Notes under the pieces: model-generated
The model's input: only the letters and a program-made list of their open reading frames with translations
Database searches by the model: none
Told to the model about the DNA's origin: nothing
DNA from: Amphiura filiformis
Taxonomy: Eukaryota; Echinodermata; Ophiuroidea; Amphilepidida; Amphiuridae
Reading direction: 5' to 3'
Assembly: GCF_039555335.1 (NCBI RefSeq)
Contig: NC_092637.1
Span: 42,052,990 to 42,116,989 of the forward strand
Length of the DNA: 64,000 nucleotides
Part shown: positions 34,357 to 45,930 of the stretch, in pieces
Numbering within the stretch: position 1 is the first letter of the stretch
Layout: each line of letters begins with the position of its first letter
Program-made: the position numbers and the translations under genes

Positions 34357-35247
34357 AAAAATAAAATAAAGAAAAATATAAGGGGCGAAATAAATAAAAA
34401 GCAAGATCTTATCTTGTCAAGCATGATACGAGTAACATGAAAAAATATAATAGAGCAGAACCCCACTACAAAATTAATTACTTAATCATTTAATTAAAAA
34501 TTAAAATAAAAGAAAAACACAAGGGCCGAAATAAATAAAAAGCAAGACCTTATCTTGTCAATCATGATAAGAGGAACATGGAAAAAAAAAAAAACAAGGG
34601 AGATTTCTCATGCTACAAAATTAATTATTTAATTAAGAATAAAATAAAGAAAAACATGAGGGGCGAAATAAATACAAAGCAAGATTTTATCTTGTCAAGC
34701 ATGATACGAAGAACATGAACAAAATATGGGAGCATTTCTCCCACTACAAAATTAATTATTTAATTACCTTGTCAAGCATGATATGAAGAACATAAAATAT
34801 ATAAGGAGCATGCCCCCACTACAAAATTAATTAATCATTTAATTAAAAATAAAATAAAGAAAACATAAGGGCAAAATAGACTAAAAGCAAGACCATATCT
34901 TGTCAAGCATGATACGAGGAACATGAAAAAAATATAATGGAGCAGAACCCCTCTAACAATTAATTAATTGATCATTTAATTAAAAATAAAATAAAGGAAA
35001 ACACAAGGGGCGAAATAAATACAAAGCAAGACCTTATCTTGTCAAGCATGATACGAAGAACATGAACAAAATATGGGAGCATCTCTCCCACTACAAAATT
35101 AATTATTTAATTAAGAATGAAATAAAGAAAAACATAAGGGGCAGAAATAAATAAAAAGCAAGAACTTATCTTGTCAAGCATGATACGAGGAACATGAAAA
35201 AAAATATAAAGGAGCATGCCCCCCACCACAAAATTAATTAATTAATT

Positions 35248-35331
35248 AATTCATTCATTCATTCATTCATTCATTCATTCATTCATTCATTCATTCATTC
35301 ATTCATTCATTCATTCATTCATTCATTCATT
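35248..35331. repeat. ATTC microsatellite in satellite A, second expansion
   Basis: About 21 ATTC units at the equivalent position of another monomer, which suggests the same monomer site is prone to expansion. Confidence 0.9.
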
Positions 35332-35999
35332 GATATAAAATAAAGAAAAACATAAGGGGCGAAATAAATAAAAAGCAAGAACTTATCTTGTCAAGCATGA
35401 TACGAGGAACATGAAAAAAATATTATGGAGCAGAACCCCACTACAAAATTAATTACTTAATCATTTAATTAAAAATAAAATAAAGAAAAACACAAGGGCC
35501 GAAATAAATAAAAAGCAAGACCATATCTTGTCAAGCATAAGAGGAACATGAAAAAACAACAAGGGAGATTTCTCATACTACAAATTAATTATTTAATTAA
35601 GAATAAAATATAGAAAAACATAAGGGGCGAAATAAATAAAACGCAAAACATTATCTTGTCCAGCATGATATGAAGAACATAAAATATAAGGGAGCATGCC
35701 CCCACTACAAATTAATTAATCATTTAATTAAAAATAAAATAAAGAAAAACATAAGGGCCGAAATAAATAAAAAGCAAGACCTTATTTTGCCAAGCATGAA
35801 ACGAGGAACATGAAAAAAATATATAAGGGAACATTTCCCCCACTACAACATGAGTTAATTAAGTGATAAAAATAAAATAAAGAAAAACATAAGGGGCGAA
35901 ATAGACTAAAAGCAAGACCATATCTTGTCAAGCATGATACGAGGAACATGAAAAAAAATATAATGGAGCAGAACCCCTCTAACAATTAATTAATTAATT

Positions 36000-37625
36000 T
36001 ATTAATTAGTTTGAGTGTTGCGTTTGCAAACACAGCACTGAATATTTTCATTCTTATGTATTATATTATAGTGCTGTGTTTGAGTGCTGTGTTTGCAAAC
36101 AGAGCATGAAATTTTTCATTCTTATGTATTATATTATAGTGCTGTGTTTGAGTGCTGTGTTTGCAAACAGAGCATGAAATTTTTCATTCTTATGTATTAT
36201 ATTATAGGGTTGTGTTTGAGTGCTGTGTTTGCAAACAGAGCATGAAATTTGTCATTCTTATGTATTATATTATAGGGCTGTGTTTGAGTGCTGTGTTTGC
36301 AAACACAGCATGGAATTTTTTCATTCTTATTTATTATATTATAGTGCTGTGTTTGAGTGCTGTGTTTGAAAACAAAGCATGACATTTTTTCATTCTTATG
36401 TATTATATTATAATGCTTTGTTTGAGTGCTGTGTTTGCAAACAAAGCACGGAATTTTTTCATTCTTATGTATTATATTATAGTGCTGTGTTTGAGTGCTG
36501 TGTTTGAGTGTTGCGTTTGCAAACACAGCACTGAATATTTTCATTCTTATGTATTATATTATAATGCTGTGTTTGAGTGCTGTGTTTGCAAACAAAGCAC
36601 GGAATTTTTCATTCTTATGTATTATATTATAGTGCTGTGTTTGAGTGCTGTGTTTGAGTGTTGCGTTTGCAAACACAGCACTGAATATTTTCATTCTTAT
36701 GTATTATATTATAGTGCTGTGTTTGAGTGCTGTGTTTGCAAACAAAGCACGGAATTTTTCATTCTTATGTATTATATTATAGTGCTGTGTTTGAGTGCTG
36801 TGTTTGAAAACAAAGCATGAAATTTTTCATTCTTATGTATTATATTATAGTGCTGTGTTTGAGTGCTGTGTTTGCAAACAGAGCATGAAATTTTTCATTC
36901 TTATGTATTATATTATAGGGCTGTGTTTGAGTGCTGTGTTTGCAAACACAGCATGGAATTTTTTTCATTCTTATTTATTATATTATAGTGCTGTGTTTGA
37001 GTGCTGTGTTTGAAAACAAAGCATGACATTTTTTTCATTCTTATGTATTATATTATAATGCTTTGTTTGAGTGCTGTGTTTGCAAACAAAGCACGGAATT
37101 TTTTCATTCTTATGTATTATATTATAGTGCTGTGTTTGAGTGCTGTGTTTGAGTGTTGCGTTTGCAAACACAGCACTGAATATTTTCATTCTTATGTATT
37201 ATATTATAATGCTGTGTTTGAGTGCTGTGTTTGCAAACAAAGCACGGAATTTTTTCATTCTTATGTATTATATTATAGTGCTGTGTTTGAGTGCTGTGTT
37301 TGAGTGTTGCGTTTGCAAACACAGCACTGAATATTTTCATTCTTATGTATTATATTATAATGCTGTGTTTGAGTGCTGTGTTTGCAAACAAAGCACTTTC
37401 ATTCTTATGTATTATATTATAGTGCTGTGTTTGAGTGCTGTGTTTGAAAACAAAGCATGAAATTTTTCATTCTTATGTATTATATTATAGTGCTGTGTTT
37501 GAGTGCTGTGTTTGAAAACAGAGCACGGATTTTTTTTTCATTCTTATGTATTATATTATAGTGCTGTGTTTGAGTACTGTGTTTGAAAACAAAGCATGAA
37601 ATTTGTCATTCTTATGTATTATATT
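36000..37625. repeat. Satellite B: 23 units of a ~70-bp palindromic monomer
   Basis: Each unit has TTTTTCATTCTTATGTATTA, then TATTATAGTGCTGTGTTTGA, then GTGCTGTGTTTGCAAACA. The last block forms the palindrome GTGCTGTGTTTGCAAACACAGCAC in the best copies. Some units contain an extra GTGTTGCG segment. A 643-bp higher-order repeat is visible: 36301 onward recurs at 36944 onward with only T-run changes. Open frames over 100 codons on both strands are produced by the repeat and are not genes. Confidence 0.95.
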
Positions 37626-38007
37626 ATATAGGTAAAGCATTGAAAATTGGAATTTACTACTAGCGCCCATGAATGTTACACTTCCCGCGGTTGTAATACG
37701 GTACGATTCTCGGGGTGTGTGTGTATGTGTATCCCGCACGCCGTGTACGTACTGTACATACGTGTTAGACTGATATTTCCATCGTAATAATAAAACGCCG
37801 GTTCCATCGTTTTATTCAAAATTTTGGATTTTGACAAAACTACAGCACCTAAAGTCTTGATTTTGCAGAGTATCTTTATTGACTAAAGTACAATGCAATC
37901 GTGTAAAATCCAGAATTAAAAAAAAAAATGAGGGCGTTCTCCTCAGGAAATGTTATAATATGGCTTTAAGCTAAATTAATATAACTGTGCGCAAAAAAAG
38001 ATAGTAA
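37626..38007. other. No gene seen
   Basis: Unassigned sequence to the right of satellite B, with a short GT-rich stretch near 37714-37730. Confidence 0.4.
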
Positions 38008-38133
38008 CCTTAATACGAATGTTTCTTATTCTAATCTCGTTTCAGCAAGATAGCGGGAATTCAATGTTGAGTTCGAACTTATTGAGGGTTCAACCGAGAA
38101 GTAATGGAGTGAGTATTCTAGCGAACAGTTTAA
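38008..38133 (+). repeat. TTAA-bounded 120-bp repeat, left copy
   Basis: Runs from TTAA at 38010-38013 to TTAA at 38130-38133. It matches 38765-38890 at all but about one position (CAG-C versus CAG-T). Together the copies flank a TTAA-target MITE. Confidence 0.9.
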
Positions 38134-38770
38134 GGGATCCAAAATGAGCGTTTATTGCGTTTCGATAGCATTTTTGTGGGACATGAGAGCACCTCAGACC
38201 TATCAATTGCATTCTGAATACGAAGCATGTCTTTCTGATATCAAATAATTTTCATTTTTTAAAATCACAATATAATACAAATTTTATGACAAATTATAAA
38301 ATTAGATATTTTTCAAATTTTTGATATATAACAGTCCTCGAAGTAAATCATATAAATCTAATGATATATTCTTAAAGTGTATGTAGCAGGAGGAAAAGCC
38401 GACGGTCAATTGAAAATTTTGACCTTTCATATTGAAGATATGGATTTTTTTCCCAAAAGACCTAATTTTTTTGGTGTTTTGGGAAAAAAATCCATATCTT
38501 CAATACGAAAGGTCAAAATTTTCAATTGATCGTCGGCTTTTCATCCCACCTACACTTTAAGTATAAATCATCAGATTTATAAAGTTTACTTCAAGTACTG
38601 TTAAATATCAAAAATATCAATTTTAATGATTTGCCATAAATAATTTCAAAAATCTAAATTATTTGATATCAGAATGACATTCTTCGTATTCAGAATGTAA
38701 TTCGATATGTCTGATGTGCTCTGATGTCCCAAAATAAATACTGTCCAAACGTTCATACCCCAGCCCTTAA
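38130..38770. mobile_element. 633-bp foldback MITE with TTAA target, copy 2
   Basis: Same family as 26086-26727 in opposite orientation. The element proper is 38134-38766 with TTAA at 38130-38133 and 38767-38770. The two arms are long imperfect inverted repeats centred near 38470. Confidence 0.85.
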
Positions 38771-38890
38771 TACGAATGTTTCTTATTCTAATCTCGTTTC
38801 AGTAAGATAGCGGGAATTCAATGTTGAGTTCGAACTTATTGAGGGTTCAACCGAGAAGTAATGGAGTGAGTATTCTAGCGAACAGTTTAA
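38765..38890 (+). repeat. TTAA-bounded 120-bp repeat, right copy
   Basis: Runs from TTAA at 38767-38770 to TTAA at 38887-38890, nearly identical to 38010-38133. Confidence 0.9.
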
Positions 38891-39225
38891 ATTTTCCTGT
38901 AATTAGAGCACTCCAGGCTTAGTCATTCACGTCAGATGATGGTGGATGCGATATCGCTATTTTGACGTCGCCATTGGATTAACACATAATCATGAAATCT
39001 TCACAAACAATTCTAAATTTGTTATGTGGTGTCAAAGCAAAATTATCTTACTCTAAAACCGTTGGGGTTCTGCAAAGTACCCCACTGCAAGTATGTTAAT
39101 TGTCCATTTATAATCGCTAACCGTGTATTGTGAATGGGGCTGTCAGCCCTGTATCTTCGCCAGCCTCGTACGTCCGTGTTGCGTGTCCTATGCCGCCTGA
39201 TTCACGTGCTATTTTAGTACACCAT
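38891..39225. other. No gene seen
   Basis: Unassigned sequence. Confidence 0.4.
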
Positions 39226-40820
39226 TATAGACGAATCCAAGTAGCCAAGTCATGGTCAGGATTTGGTCGGACATCTTTGGGTAGCCGCTAGCACCAGCCT
39301 GATGTTTTGAGCGTCCAATTGTGCAAATAAAATCCGCCTAACACCTAGAGAAGATGCAAGGACGAGGAGGGTTAATAGAATAATAGCTAATAATATATAT
39401 AATGGAGATAATTCCGCAGGTAATCCCGTCGCATCTATTCATACATCATAGTCCTTTTGTTCGCAAGTACGTCAATGCATAGATACCGCGTATAGTTAAT
39501 CCGATTATTAATATGTCACTTCAACAACGAATAGACCATGCTGTGTGTTTTGTCGAAGGAACTGTATTGTGTTATTCTTTTGTCTACCTGTGTTTTCGCG
39601 AAAGGTGTAAAACGGGTGATGGAATGCAGTTTAAAATTTCCGCCAAGGCCGAATAATTTCACATTTTGAGTGCATTGTAGCCGACGGCTACCCAACTAAA
39701 GGCTGCTAGTCAGGTGTAGGAATGCGTGAATTTAGATTCGTCTATAGAGGAATCCAAATACACGCATCCTTACACCTGACTAGCAGCCTTAAGTTGGGTC
39801 CCCGCCGGCTACAATGCACTCAAAATGTGAAATGATTCGGCCTTGGCGGAAATTTTAAACGGCATTCCATCACACGTTTTACACCTTCCGCGAAAACACA
39901 GGTAGACAAAAGATTGATTTAAGTTTACAATACAATACAGTTCCAACAGTTGTGCAAATAAAAGCCGCCTTACACCTAGATAAGGTCGAGGAGGGTTAAT
40001 AGAATAATACTATAGACGAATCCAAGTAGCCAAGTCATGGTCAGGATTTGGTCGGACATCTTTGGGTAGCCGCTAGCACCAACCTGGTGCTTTGAGCGTC
40101 CAATTGTGCAAATAAAGCCGCCTAACACCTGGAGAAGATGCAAGGACGAGGAGGGTTACTAGAATAATAGCTAATAATATATATAATGGAGATAATTCCG
40201 CAGGTAATCCCGTCGCATCTATTCATACAAATAGTCCTTTTGTTCGCAAGTACATCAATGCATAGATACCGCGTGTAGTTAATCCGATTATTATGTCACT
40301 TCAACAGCGAATAGACCATGCTGTGTGTTTTGTCGAAGGGAACTGTATTGTGTTATTCTTTTGTCTGCCTGTGTTTTCGCGGGTGTTTTCGCGGAAGGTG
40401 TAAAACAGGTGATGGAATGCAGTTTAAAATTTCCGCCAAGGCCGAATCATTTCACATTTTGAGTGCATTGTAGCCGACGGCTACCCAACTAAAGGCTGCT
40501 AGTCAGGTGTAGGAATGCGTGTATTTGGATTCGTCTATAGAGATAATTCCGCAGGTAATCCCGTCGCATGTATTCATAGATGTACAAATGGATGAACAAA
40601 AGGACTATATGTATGAATAGATGCGACAGGATTACCTCTATTGTATATATTATTATATTAACCCTCCTCGTCTTTGCATCTTCTCCAGGAGTTAGGCGGC
40701 TTTTATTTGCACAATCGGGAGCTCAATACCCCAGGTTGGTGCTAGCGGGAAACCAAAGATGGCCGACCAAATCCTGACCATGACTTGGCTCGTTGGATTG
40801 ATCAAAACCTATCCAACTTC
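39226..40820. mobile_element. Cluster of one MITE family in mixed orientation
   Basis: The family ends are TATAGACGAATCCAA and complement TTGGATTCGTCTATA. A nearly full copy (39226-39747) abuts an inverted partial copy (39743-39955), then a direct fragment (about 39955-40010), a second nearly full copy (40011-40540) and an inverted, rearranged partial copy (40541-40820). Landmarks such as CAAGTCATGGTCAGGATTTG, ATGGAGATAATTCCGCAGGT and GGAAATTTTAAACGGCATTC recur. The short ORFs on the plus strand at 40580-41010 fall in repeat sequence. Confidence 0.8.
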
Positions 40821-41449
40821 GCCATTACTGCGGTGTCCCCGATGTAAAACTGCGGTGTCCCGAGGTCGGGGGTTCCATCCATTATTTATTGTGTGCTATA
40901 CAGAATTGTACCCGGGAATTGTACACGACAGTGATATTCAATACACAATCATGAGTATTGAATTACGAATTAAATCTCCCGCTCTGGTACATCTGTGTTG
41001 CCGTCAATAGAGGGCCAAATACAGTAAACGCTTCTCGCAGGGGGGGACGGAGGATTTCTTGATGACTGGCAACCTTGCATGGCCAGACGGCCTAATCGAT
41101 GTATCGGTATTTCGCTGACTCGCTCATCTCGCTGTGTTGCTGATCCAGCCATGTCGGCGGTAGTGCGTTGTACCAGCACGGCAATGTATTCTGCTTTATT
41201 TCAACGATGGCTACGTGTGTGGTTGCGTGATTGTGTGAAGATTTGTAAGTATTGTGTCACTTGTGTGGATACAGATAATTTTTATACATTTTAAAGTAAA
41301 TAAAATAGACTAACGAGTACGACAAGGTTAGGACGCTGCATGCACTATGCATGTATGGCTATGCAGCTGCTCATGTGCTGCATGCAATCGGCAATCGGCA
41401 ATGACCAATGTCAACAGTGTCACCCTTCAACCCGGGCCAGGACCCTGAT
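40821..41449. other. Unassigned; weak tRNA-like B box
   Basis: GGTGTCCCGAGGTCGGGGG followed by TTCCATCC near 40850-40878 resembles a tRNA B-box region, without an A box. GCATGCA and TGCAT repeats occur at 41338-41383. No gene is supported. Confidence 0.35.
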
Positions 41450-41450
41450 T

Positions 41451-41635
41451 GCTGGTTTCATACTACCCTGCCGCTTGCTTATAGACTAAAGCCTCCAGCA
41501 TACTTTCCTGCCGCTGCGGCAAGCGGCAGGGCGTTTCAACCAATGACAAGCCTTTATTGTGTCCGTTTGTCTGCAATGAGTGTGCGCCACGCCGCTAAGC
41601 GGCAAGCGTCAGGGACAGGGTAGTATGAAACCAGC
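41451..41635. mobile_element. 185-bp foldback MITE, copy 1
   Basis: The ends GCTGGTTTCATACTACCCTG and complement form perfect 20-bp TIRs. The interior has GGCAAGCGGCAGGGCGTTTC. A diverged inverted interior copy is at 42772-42902. No target duplication is certain. Confidence 0.8.
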
Positions 41636-41705
41636 ATAATTCCAATCTAGTTCGCAACGCAAACTTAAAAAAACTGGGCAAAACAGACACATCATTTGAT
41701 CGGTA

Positions 41706-41979
41706 TGTATAGTAGGAATTCCAATTGAATGAGCGCAGTTTACAATAGCGTGAGGTTTTTTTGCGTACACTGTGCGATGTACGCCAACGTGTGCGACTGT
41801 GCGTGATTAACGCAGAAGTGAATCTAACCATGCCAATGCACTCTTGATTGATTAGCATTGTGACCAAGGTCGTGCGTTCGCGTTGTAGTTTGAAATACGC
41901 GATATACGGTCGCGGTTGGATCGAGTAGGGCCTACAGCTATTGAAAGCTGCATTCATTCAATTGGAATTCCTACTATAG
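41706..41979. mobile_element. 270-bp MITE with TATAGTAGGAATTCCAATTG ends
   Basis: TIRs of about 30 bp. GGTATG occurs on both outer sides (about 41700-41705 and 41980-41985) and may be the target duplication. Related copies are at 63138-63406 (opposite orientation) and 62495-62745 (decayed). The 120-codon minus-strand ORF at 41595-41957 is a by-product. Confidence 0.8.
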
Positions 41980-42771
41980 GTATGAGAGGGAAACATCAGT
42001 TTTAACACATCCCAGCCAAAATGGCCTAAACCGGCAATGCAAATTTACATTGAAATTTAAAAGAACCGCTTGCTCAAGGAAACCTACATAAATATGTTGT
42101 CTACTTCACTTGACCCAAATATATGATTTTTTTTGGTGATGAGAGACTCGCACATGGAATTTCAGAGGGATTTTGATAGCAGTTCCATTAAAAAAAAGCT
42201 GCTATCGTCATGAGACTAAGATCTAGAAACACCCCCGAAATGCTTTTTTTTGGAATTTTGCCAGCTGAATCTTTTTGATGAAAGTCAATCTTTGACTAGA
42301 TGTAACTTTGCTACGGAAAGTGCTATGACAAAAAGGTTTTCAGTGTTGATGGCTTTCTTCACTCAAGGGCTTTAATTTGATATATAAAATGATGCCGTTT
42401 GATGGCAAATTTGAATTCACCTGGCATACCTAAGCTACGGTATGATCGGTATTGGCGCTGCCCTATCATTTTTTTTGTGCAGAGCCACTATGGTATGGGT
42501 TCCCTGTACTATTGAAAACTATTCAATGCGACTTGGTTGTGCGCTGTAGCGCGACTGACTAGCATGCTAGCAGCGCCTGTGTACCGCGTCGCTGTACCGC
42601 GCCGCTGTGACAAGATTGCGCTCTGAAGTTATAAAAACAACAAACTCGGTCAAAAGGTCAATTTGGACATAACTGCGCATGCTCTATACCACGGCACAGG
42701 AATCCTGTTGCAAAATCCGTCACTTTTTTCCCACATAGTTTTCTCAGTCGTCAATCCAGACGGTTGACAAC

Positions 42772-42902
42772 TGAGGGCAACAGTCTACTGCTTGCCGCTG
42801 AGCGGTGTGGCACACACGCATTGCAGACAAAAGGACACAATCAAGGCTTGTCATTGGTTGAAACGCCCTTCCACTTGCCACAGCGGCAGGAAAGTCTGAC
42901 GG
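42772..42902 (-). mobile_element. Fragment of the 41.45-kb MITE family
   Basis: On the minus strand this matches the interior of 41451-41635, for example GGGCGTTTCAACCAATGACA and TTTTGTCTGCAATGCGTGTG. TIR ends are not conserved. The 78-codon plus-strand ORF across it is not a gene. Confidence 0.75.
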
Positions 42903-43445
42903 GGGCAGAAGCGGCCATTGACCCTGTCATCGCATATATCAGGAACTACCGGTCGCGTACAGCGCGATTATGCGCCCTATACACGTTATTGATCGCGTAG
43001 GACGCTTGCTGGTGACGCGTTCGTTTACACCCCGGCGACCCCCCAACCACCCCATGGCAGCTCCCATACGTGTTTCAATTTGTGATTTGCGGGATCTTAT
43101 TTTTCAGGCTCTGTACTAATAGTGTAAATTTGGCTGGTCCGATTTTGACAGTGGGGGACCTGCCCGGCATTCAATGTCAAGTTTGAAATTGAATGCATGA
43201 ATCATTCATTGAACGGATATTGTCAACATTGTTTTGGCCACTTTTAAATAAATGTCGTGAACACCAAGCATATATTTTCTTCAACAATCATAATGCCCCA
43301 TTGGTCTTTATATAGGTTTATAATAAATGCATACATCAATTAGATAATTCTTGGCCAAGCTGGAACATACAACAATGTACGTGTTACGTCCATCATGTAG
43401 CCGCCACTGCCCGCCAGCGTGCCAAGCATGTATGCAGTAAGTCCG
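42903..43445. other. No gene seen
   Basis: Unassigned sequence. Confidence 0.4.
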
Positions 43446-44592
43446 CCGGGCCAGAGCCAAAAATGGTCATCACTCAACCTAAAATTTAGAAATTGTCACA
43501 GGAGTGAATTTCTTCGAGAGCTGGTTAGACTACTAACCAAAGATTATGAATCAGCAAAAAAAAGTAATTTGCCCGTCAATTTCGGAATGCAAGCAATAAA
43601 ATACACACGTAGCGCCCTCTCAGTGTGACGGGACGGAATTGTTAAATTTGATGTTACTACATTATTTAAAAAGATAGGGTTTTTTTGTTTATGGTATTAT
43701 AAAGGTCTTCTGTATATAGACAATTTTAGCACTAAAAAAATCTCAGTGTCAGTGGACTTTGCAAAAATAAAGAACTAAATTAAAATAGGTGTAAAATTCC
43801 GTCCCGCCACATTTTGAGGTGATTTTTTTAAGTTCCGGAAGGGACAAAAAAAAATTCAGTCAATAGGGGCCTACTTTCAAAATATCAACTAAATATTCCT
43901 GAGTACACAAAATTTGAATTCATCAACATTGCTAGACTCAGAGTCATTTTAACTTCTTTTTTTTCAGGCCTTTTGTAGTAGGATGTCAGCAATAATTCTA
44001 TTTTCAGGGTCTATGGTGTAAAACATGGCCCGCCAGTCCGCTACATTTTGAGATGATTTTCAGGAAGGCATAAAAAATTTCTTTCTCAGTCAATATTTTG
44101 CAATAATTTTTCATTCCAAGTGAAAGTTTTAAAGTGAATCAATTGTTTGTTTTTTTGTTGATTTTGACATGGTGGACAAAATTCGGTCCAGCCACATTCC
44201 GTCCTGATTTTTACAAATTAATGAGCGTACTATAAAGAGGGGGGTGAATTTTATAATTCCTTCCATAACAAAAGGGTAGATGAAGTTAATACCCATGTTA
44301 GAAACAAATGTTTTATCCCAGTAGTACTTTTGATACAAATTCAACAAACATACTGTGTTCACAAATACATGAAGTTTATCATTCCGTCCCGCCACATCAA
44401 TAAATTTGTGTTACCATGGCAACATGTTGATTCTTTGGACTATTTTTCTTGTGTTTGAATATAGTCTGTAACTTACTTGTTTTTTAAAATTTAGAACATG
44501 AAGAATTCATAAAATAACGGGCACAGAGCTACAATGTAAAAGGTCTATCAAAATTTCGTCCCACCACAAACGAGAATTTTGGCTCTGGACCC
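43446..44592. mobile_element. 1.15-kb element with a repeated ~15-bp motif
   Basis: Short inverted ends (GGGCCAGAGCCAAAA and TTTTGGCTCTGGACCC) bound a region with the motif ATTCCGTCCCGCCAC: inverted at 43627, direct at 43796, 44181/44196, 44381 and 44553, plus a degenerate copy at 44023. Most intervals are 150-230 bp. The interior has no clear gene. The layout (one inverted motif at left, several direct ones at right) matches the unrelated-sequence element at 4635-6362. Confidence 0.55.
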
Positions 44593-45455
44593 GCCGCCAT
44601 TGTGTGCGAGTGCGAGCAGTCAAAGCTTCACCCGATAATGAGGGCCAATTGTTCTATGAAATGAGATGGGCAAAACTGCTATGCACTTACCGTCTATTTT
44701 TAAGGTCTATCCCGTAATCGCGAAGGCACGCAAAGCTCTACTGCGATACGCGAAGGCACGCAACCCTGGCGTGATTGTTAGACACTAATCATAAATAATT
44801 ATGTTCATAAATAATTATGCTGACATATGTACATGTATCATGCCAATAAATTAAAGTGGTACAGGGCCATTTTCAACTTTTTGTCACAGAGAGTGGCCCA
44901 TTTAGCCGTAGTAGAAACATGTATGCTGCAAAACTGCCAACCCCCCTGAAAGTGTCCCAATGGTAAACACATGCAAAAAACAAAGTATAAAGGGTATTTG
45001 CTGTAGAAGTAGCAATGTAACAGGATTAATTATGTAGCAATGGATACACTATTTTCGGAATGCATTGCCCTGCACTAGACAGTGGCCGTTGCATTTTTTG
45101 ATTTTTGGGTCAAAATTTACATACCAAAATCAATCAATTAGGGTTTACTAGTGTGCAAAACTCCTAATTAGATTCCAAAAATAATTTTTTTTTTAAAGCA
45201 ATTTTGGTATACATCCTGAATCTAAAAACAATGATTCTCTAAATTAATCGTTAAAGTTTGAATTTCTAATTTGCGTGCGTATATATGTGCGATTAACTTT
45301 ATGTGTGTGATTCGAAAATGTGACCAAAATACACACATACATCACTGCCAAACTATATTACATGTGTGGGTATTTTTGCAGTAACATTCAATATTAGTCA
45401 AGTTGATATTACTGATTAGTGATTATGCTATTATGTCTTTGTGTTTGGTTTGCAG
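44593..45455. other. No gene seen
   Basis: Intergenic. A 14-bp direct repeat GCGAAGGCACGCAA occurs twice at 44721-44762. Confidence 0.4.
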
Positions 45456-45563
45456 TTGGCCCAGCTTATCAATGTGTGGAGATGTGTAAAATCTGTAAAT
45501 GGATTGATTAATTTCTGTGAAGGGTGTGTAAGGACACAATTGATAATACTTAACTGTAACTTG
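45456..45563 (+). CDS. Possible orphan exon, unrecognised
   Basis: A pyrimidine-rich stretch ending TTTGCAG (45449-45455) and a consensus donor GTAAGT (45564-45569) bound 108 bp with one frame open throughout (36 codons, reading LAQLINVW and INFCEGC). The protein matches nothing I know. Such signals occur by chance in AT-rich introns, so this is only a candidate. If real, it would be a phase-0 exon and could join in frame to the candidate at 48718. Confidence 0.2.
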
Positions 45564-45769
45564 GTAAGTAGAGTCATGACAACAGTAAAACTATTAGGCC
45601 TATACAGTAAACAAATTCAGATCATTATCAAAGGTAGGTGGCAGGGCTGTCAACATTTTGGAATTGCTTGAAGTGAGACACTGTCGAACAGCGGTGTACC
45701 GGGATGAAATTATTGTTTGTCGACTATGATGTTCATTTTGAGCCATGATTATTTGAGCCACAGCCAGTG

Positions 45770-45930
45770 GTGGCGCCAGGATTTTTTTTGGCGGGGGGGG
45801 GGGGCAAAGTGAATTTCAGGGGGGGGCAAAATCAACAAATTTTGCGCAAAATTGGCTCAAAAAGTGGAAATTTTCGTAAGTTTGGGTTTTACTGGGGGAT
45901 ACAGGGGCAAGAGTTTGACTGGGGCAAATT
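45770..45930. repeat. G-rich degenerate repeat
   Basis: GGTGGCGCCAGGATTTTTTT followed by G runs and GTGAATTTCAGGGGGGG. Similar to 22090-22160. No partner end or target duplication was found. Confidence 0.5.

Larger units (their letters stand above)
33736..35999. repeat. Satellite A: 16 units of a 112-143-bp AT-rich monomer
   Basis: Each unit carries AAACATAAGGGGCGAAATAA, then AAGCAAGACCTTATCTTGTC, then AAGCATGATACGAGGAACAT, then a variable segment ending in TTAATTAATTAA. CTTGTC occurs about 16 times; most spacings are 112-143 bp. Two longer spacings (174 and 217 bp) hold ATTC expansions and one shorter one (78 bp) is a deletion. ACCTTATCTTGTC-type sequence contains short self-complementary AAGACCTTATCTT. 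Confidence 0.9.

Noticed and set aside
36152..37460. Several 70-140-codon ORFs on both strands with repeated YYIIVLCLSAVF or NIIHKNEK words
   Set aside because: They are translations of satellite B in multiple frames and strands; the repeat explains them fully.
33736..37625. CRISPR array
   Set aside because: Repeats are AT-rich satellites with no unique uniform spacers, no cas genes, and the sequence is eukaryotic.
40845..40880. tRNA-derived SINE head
   Set aside because: A B-box-like GGTTCCATCC is present but no A box at the right distance.
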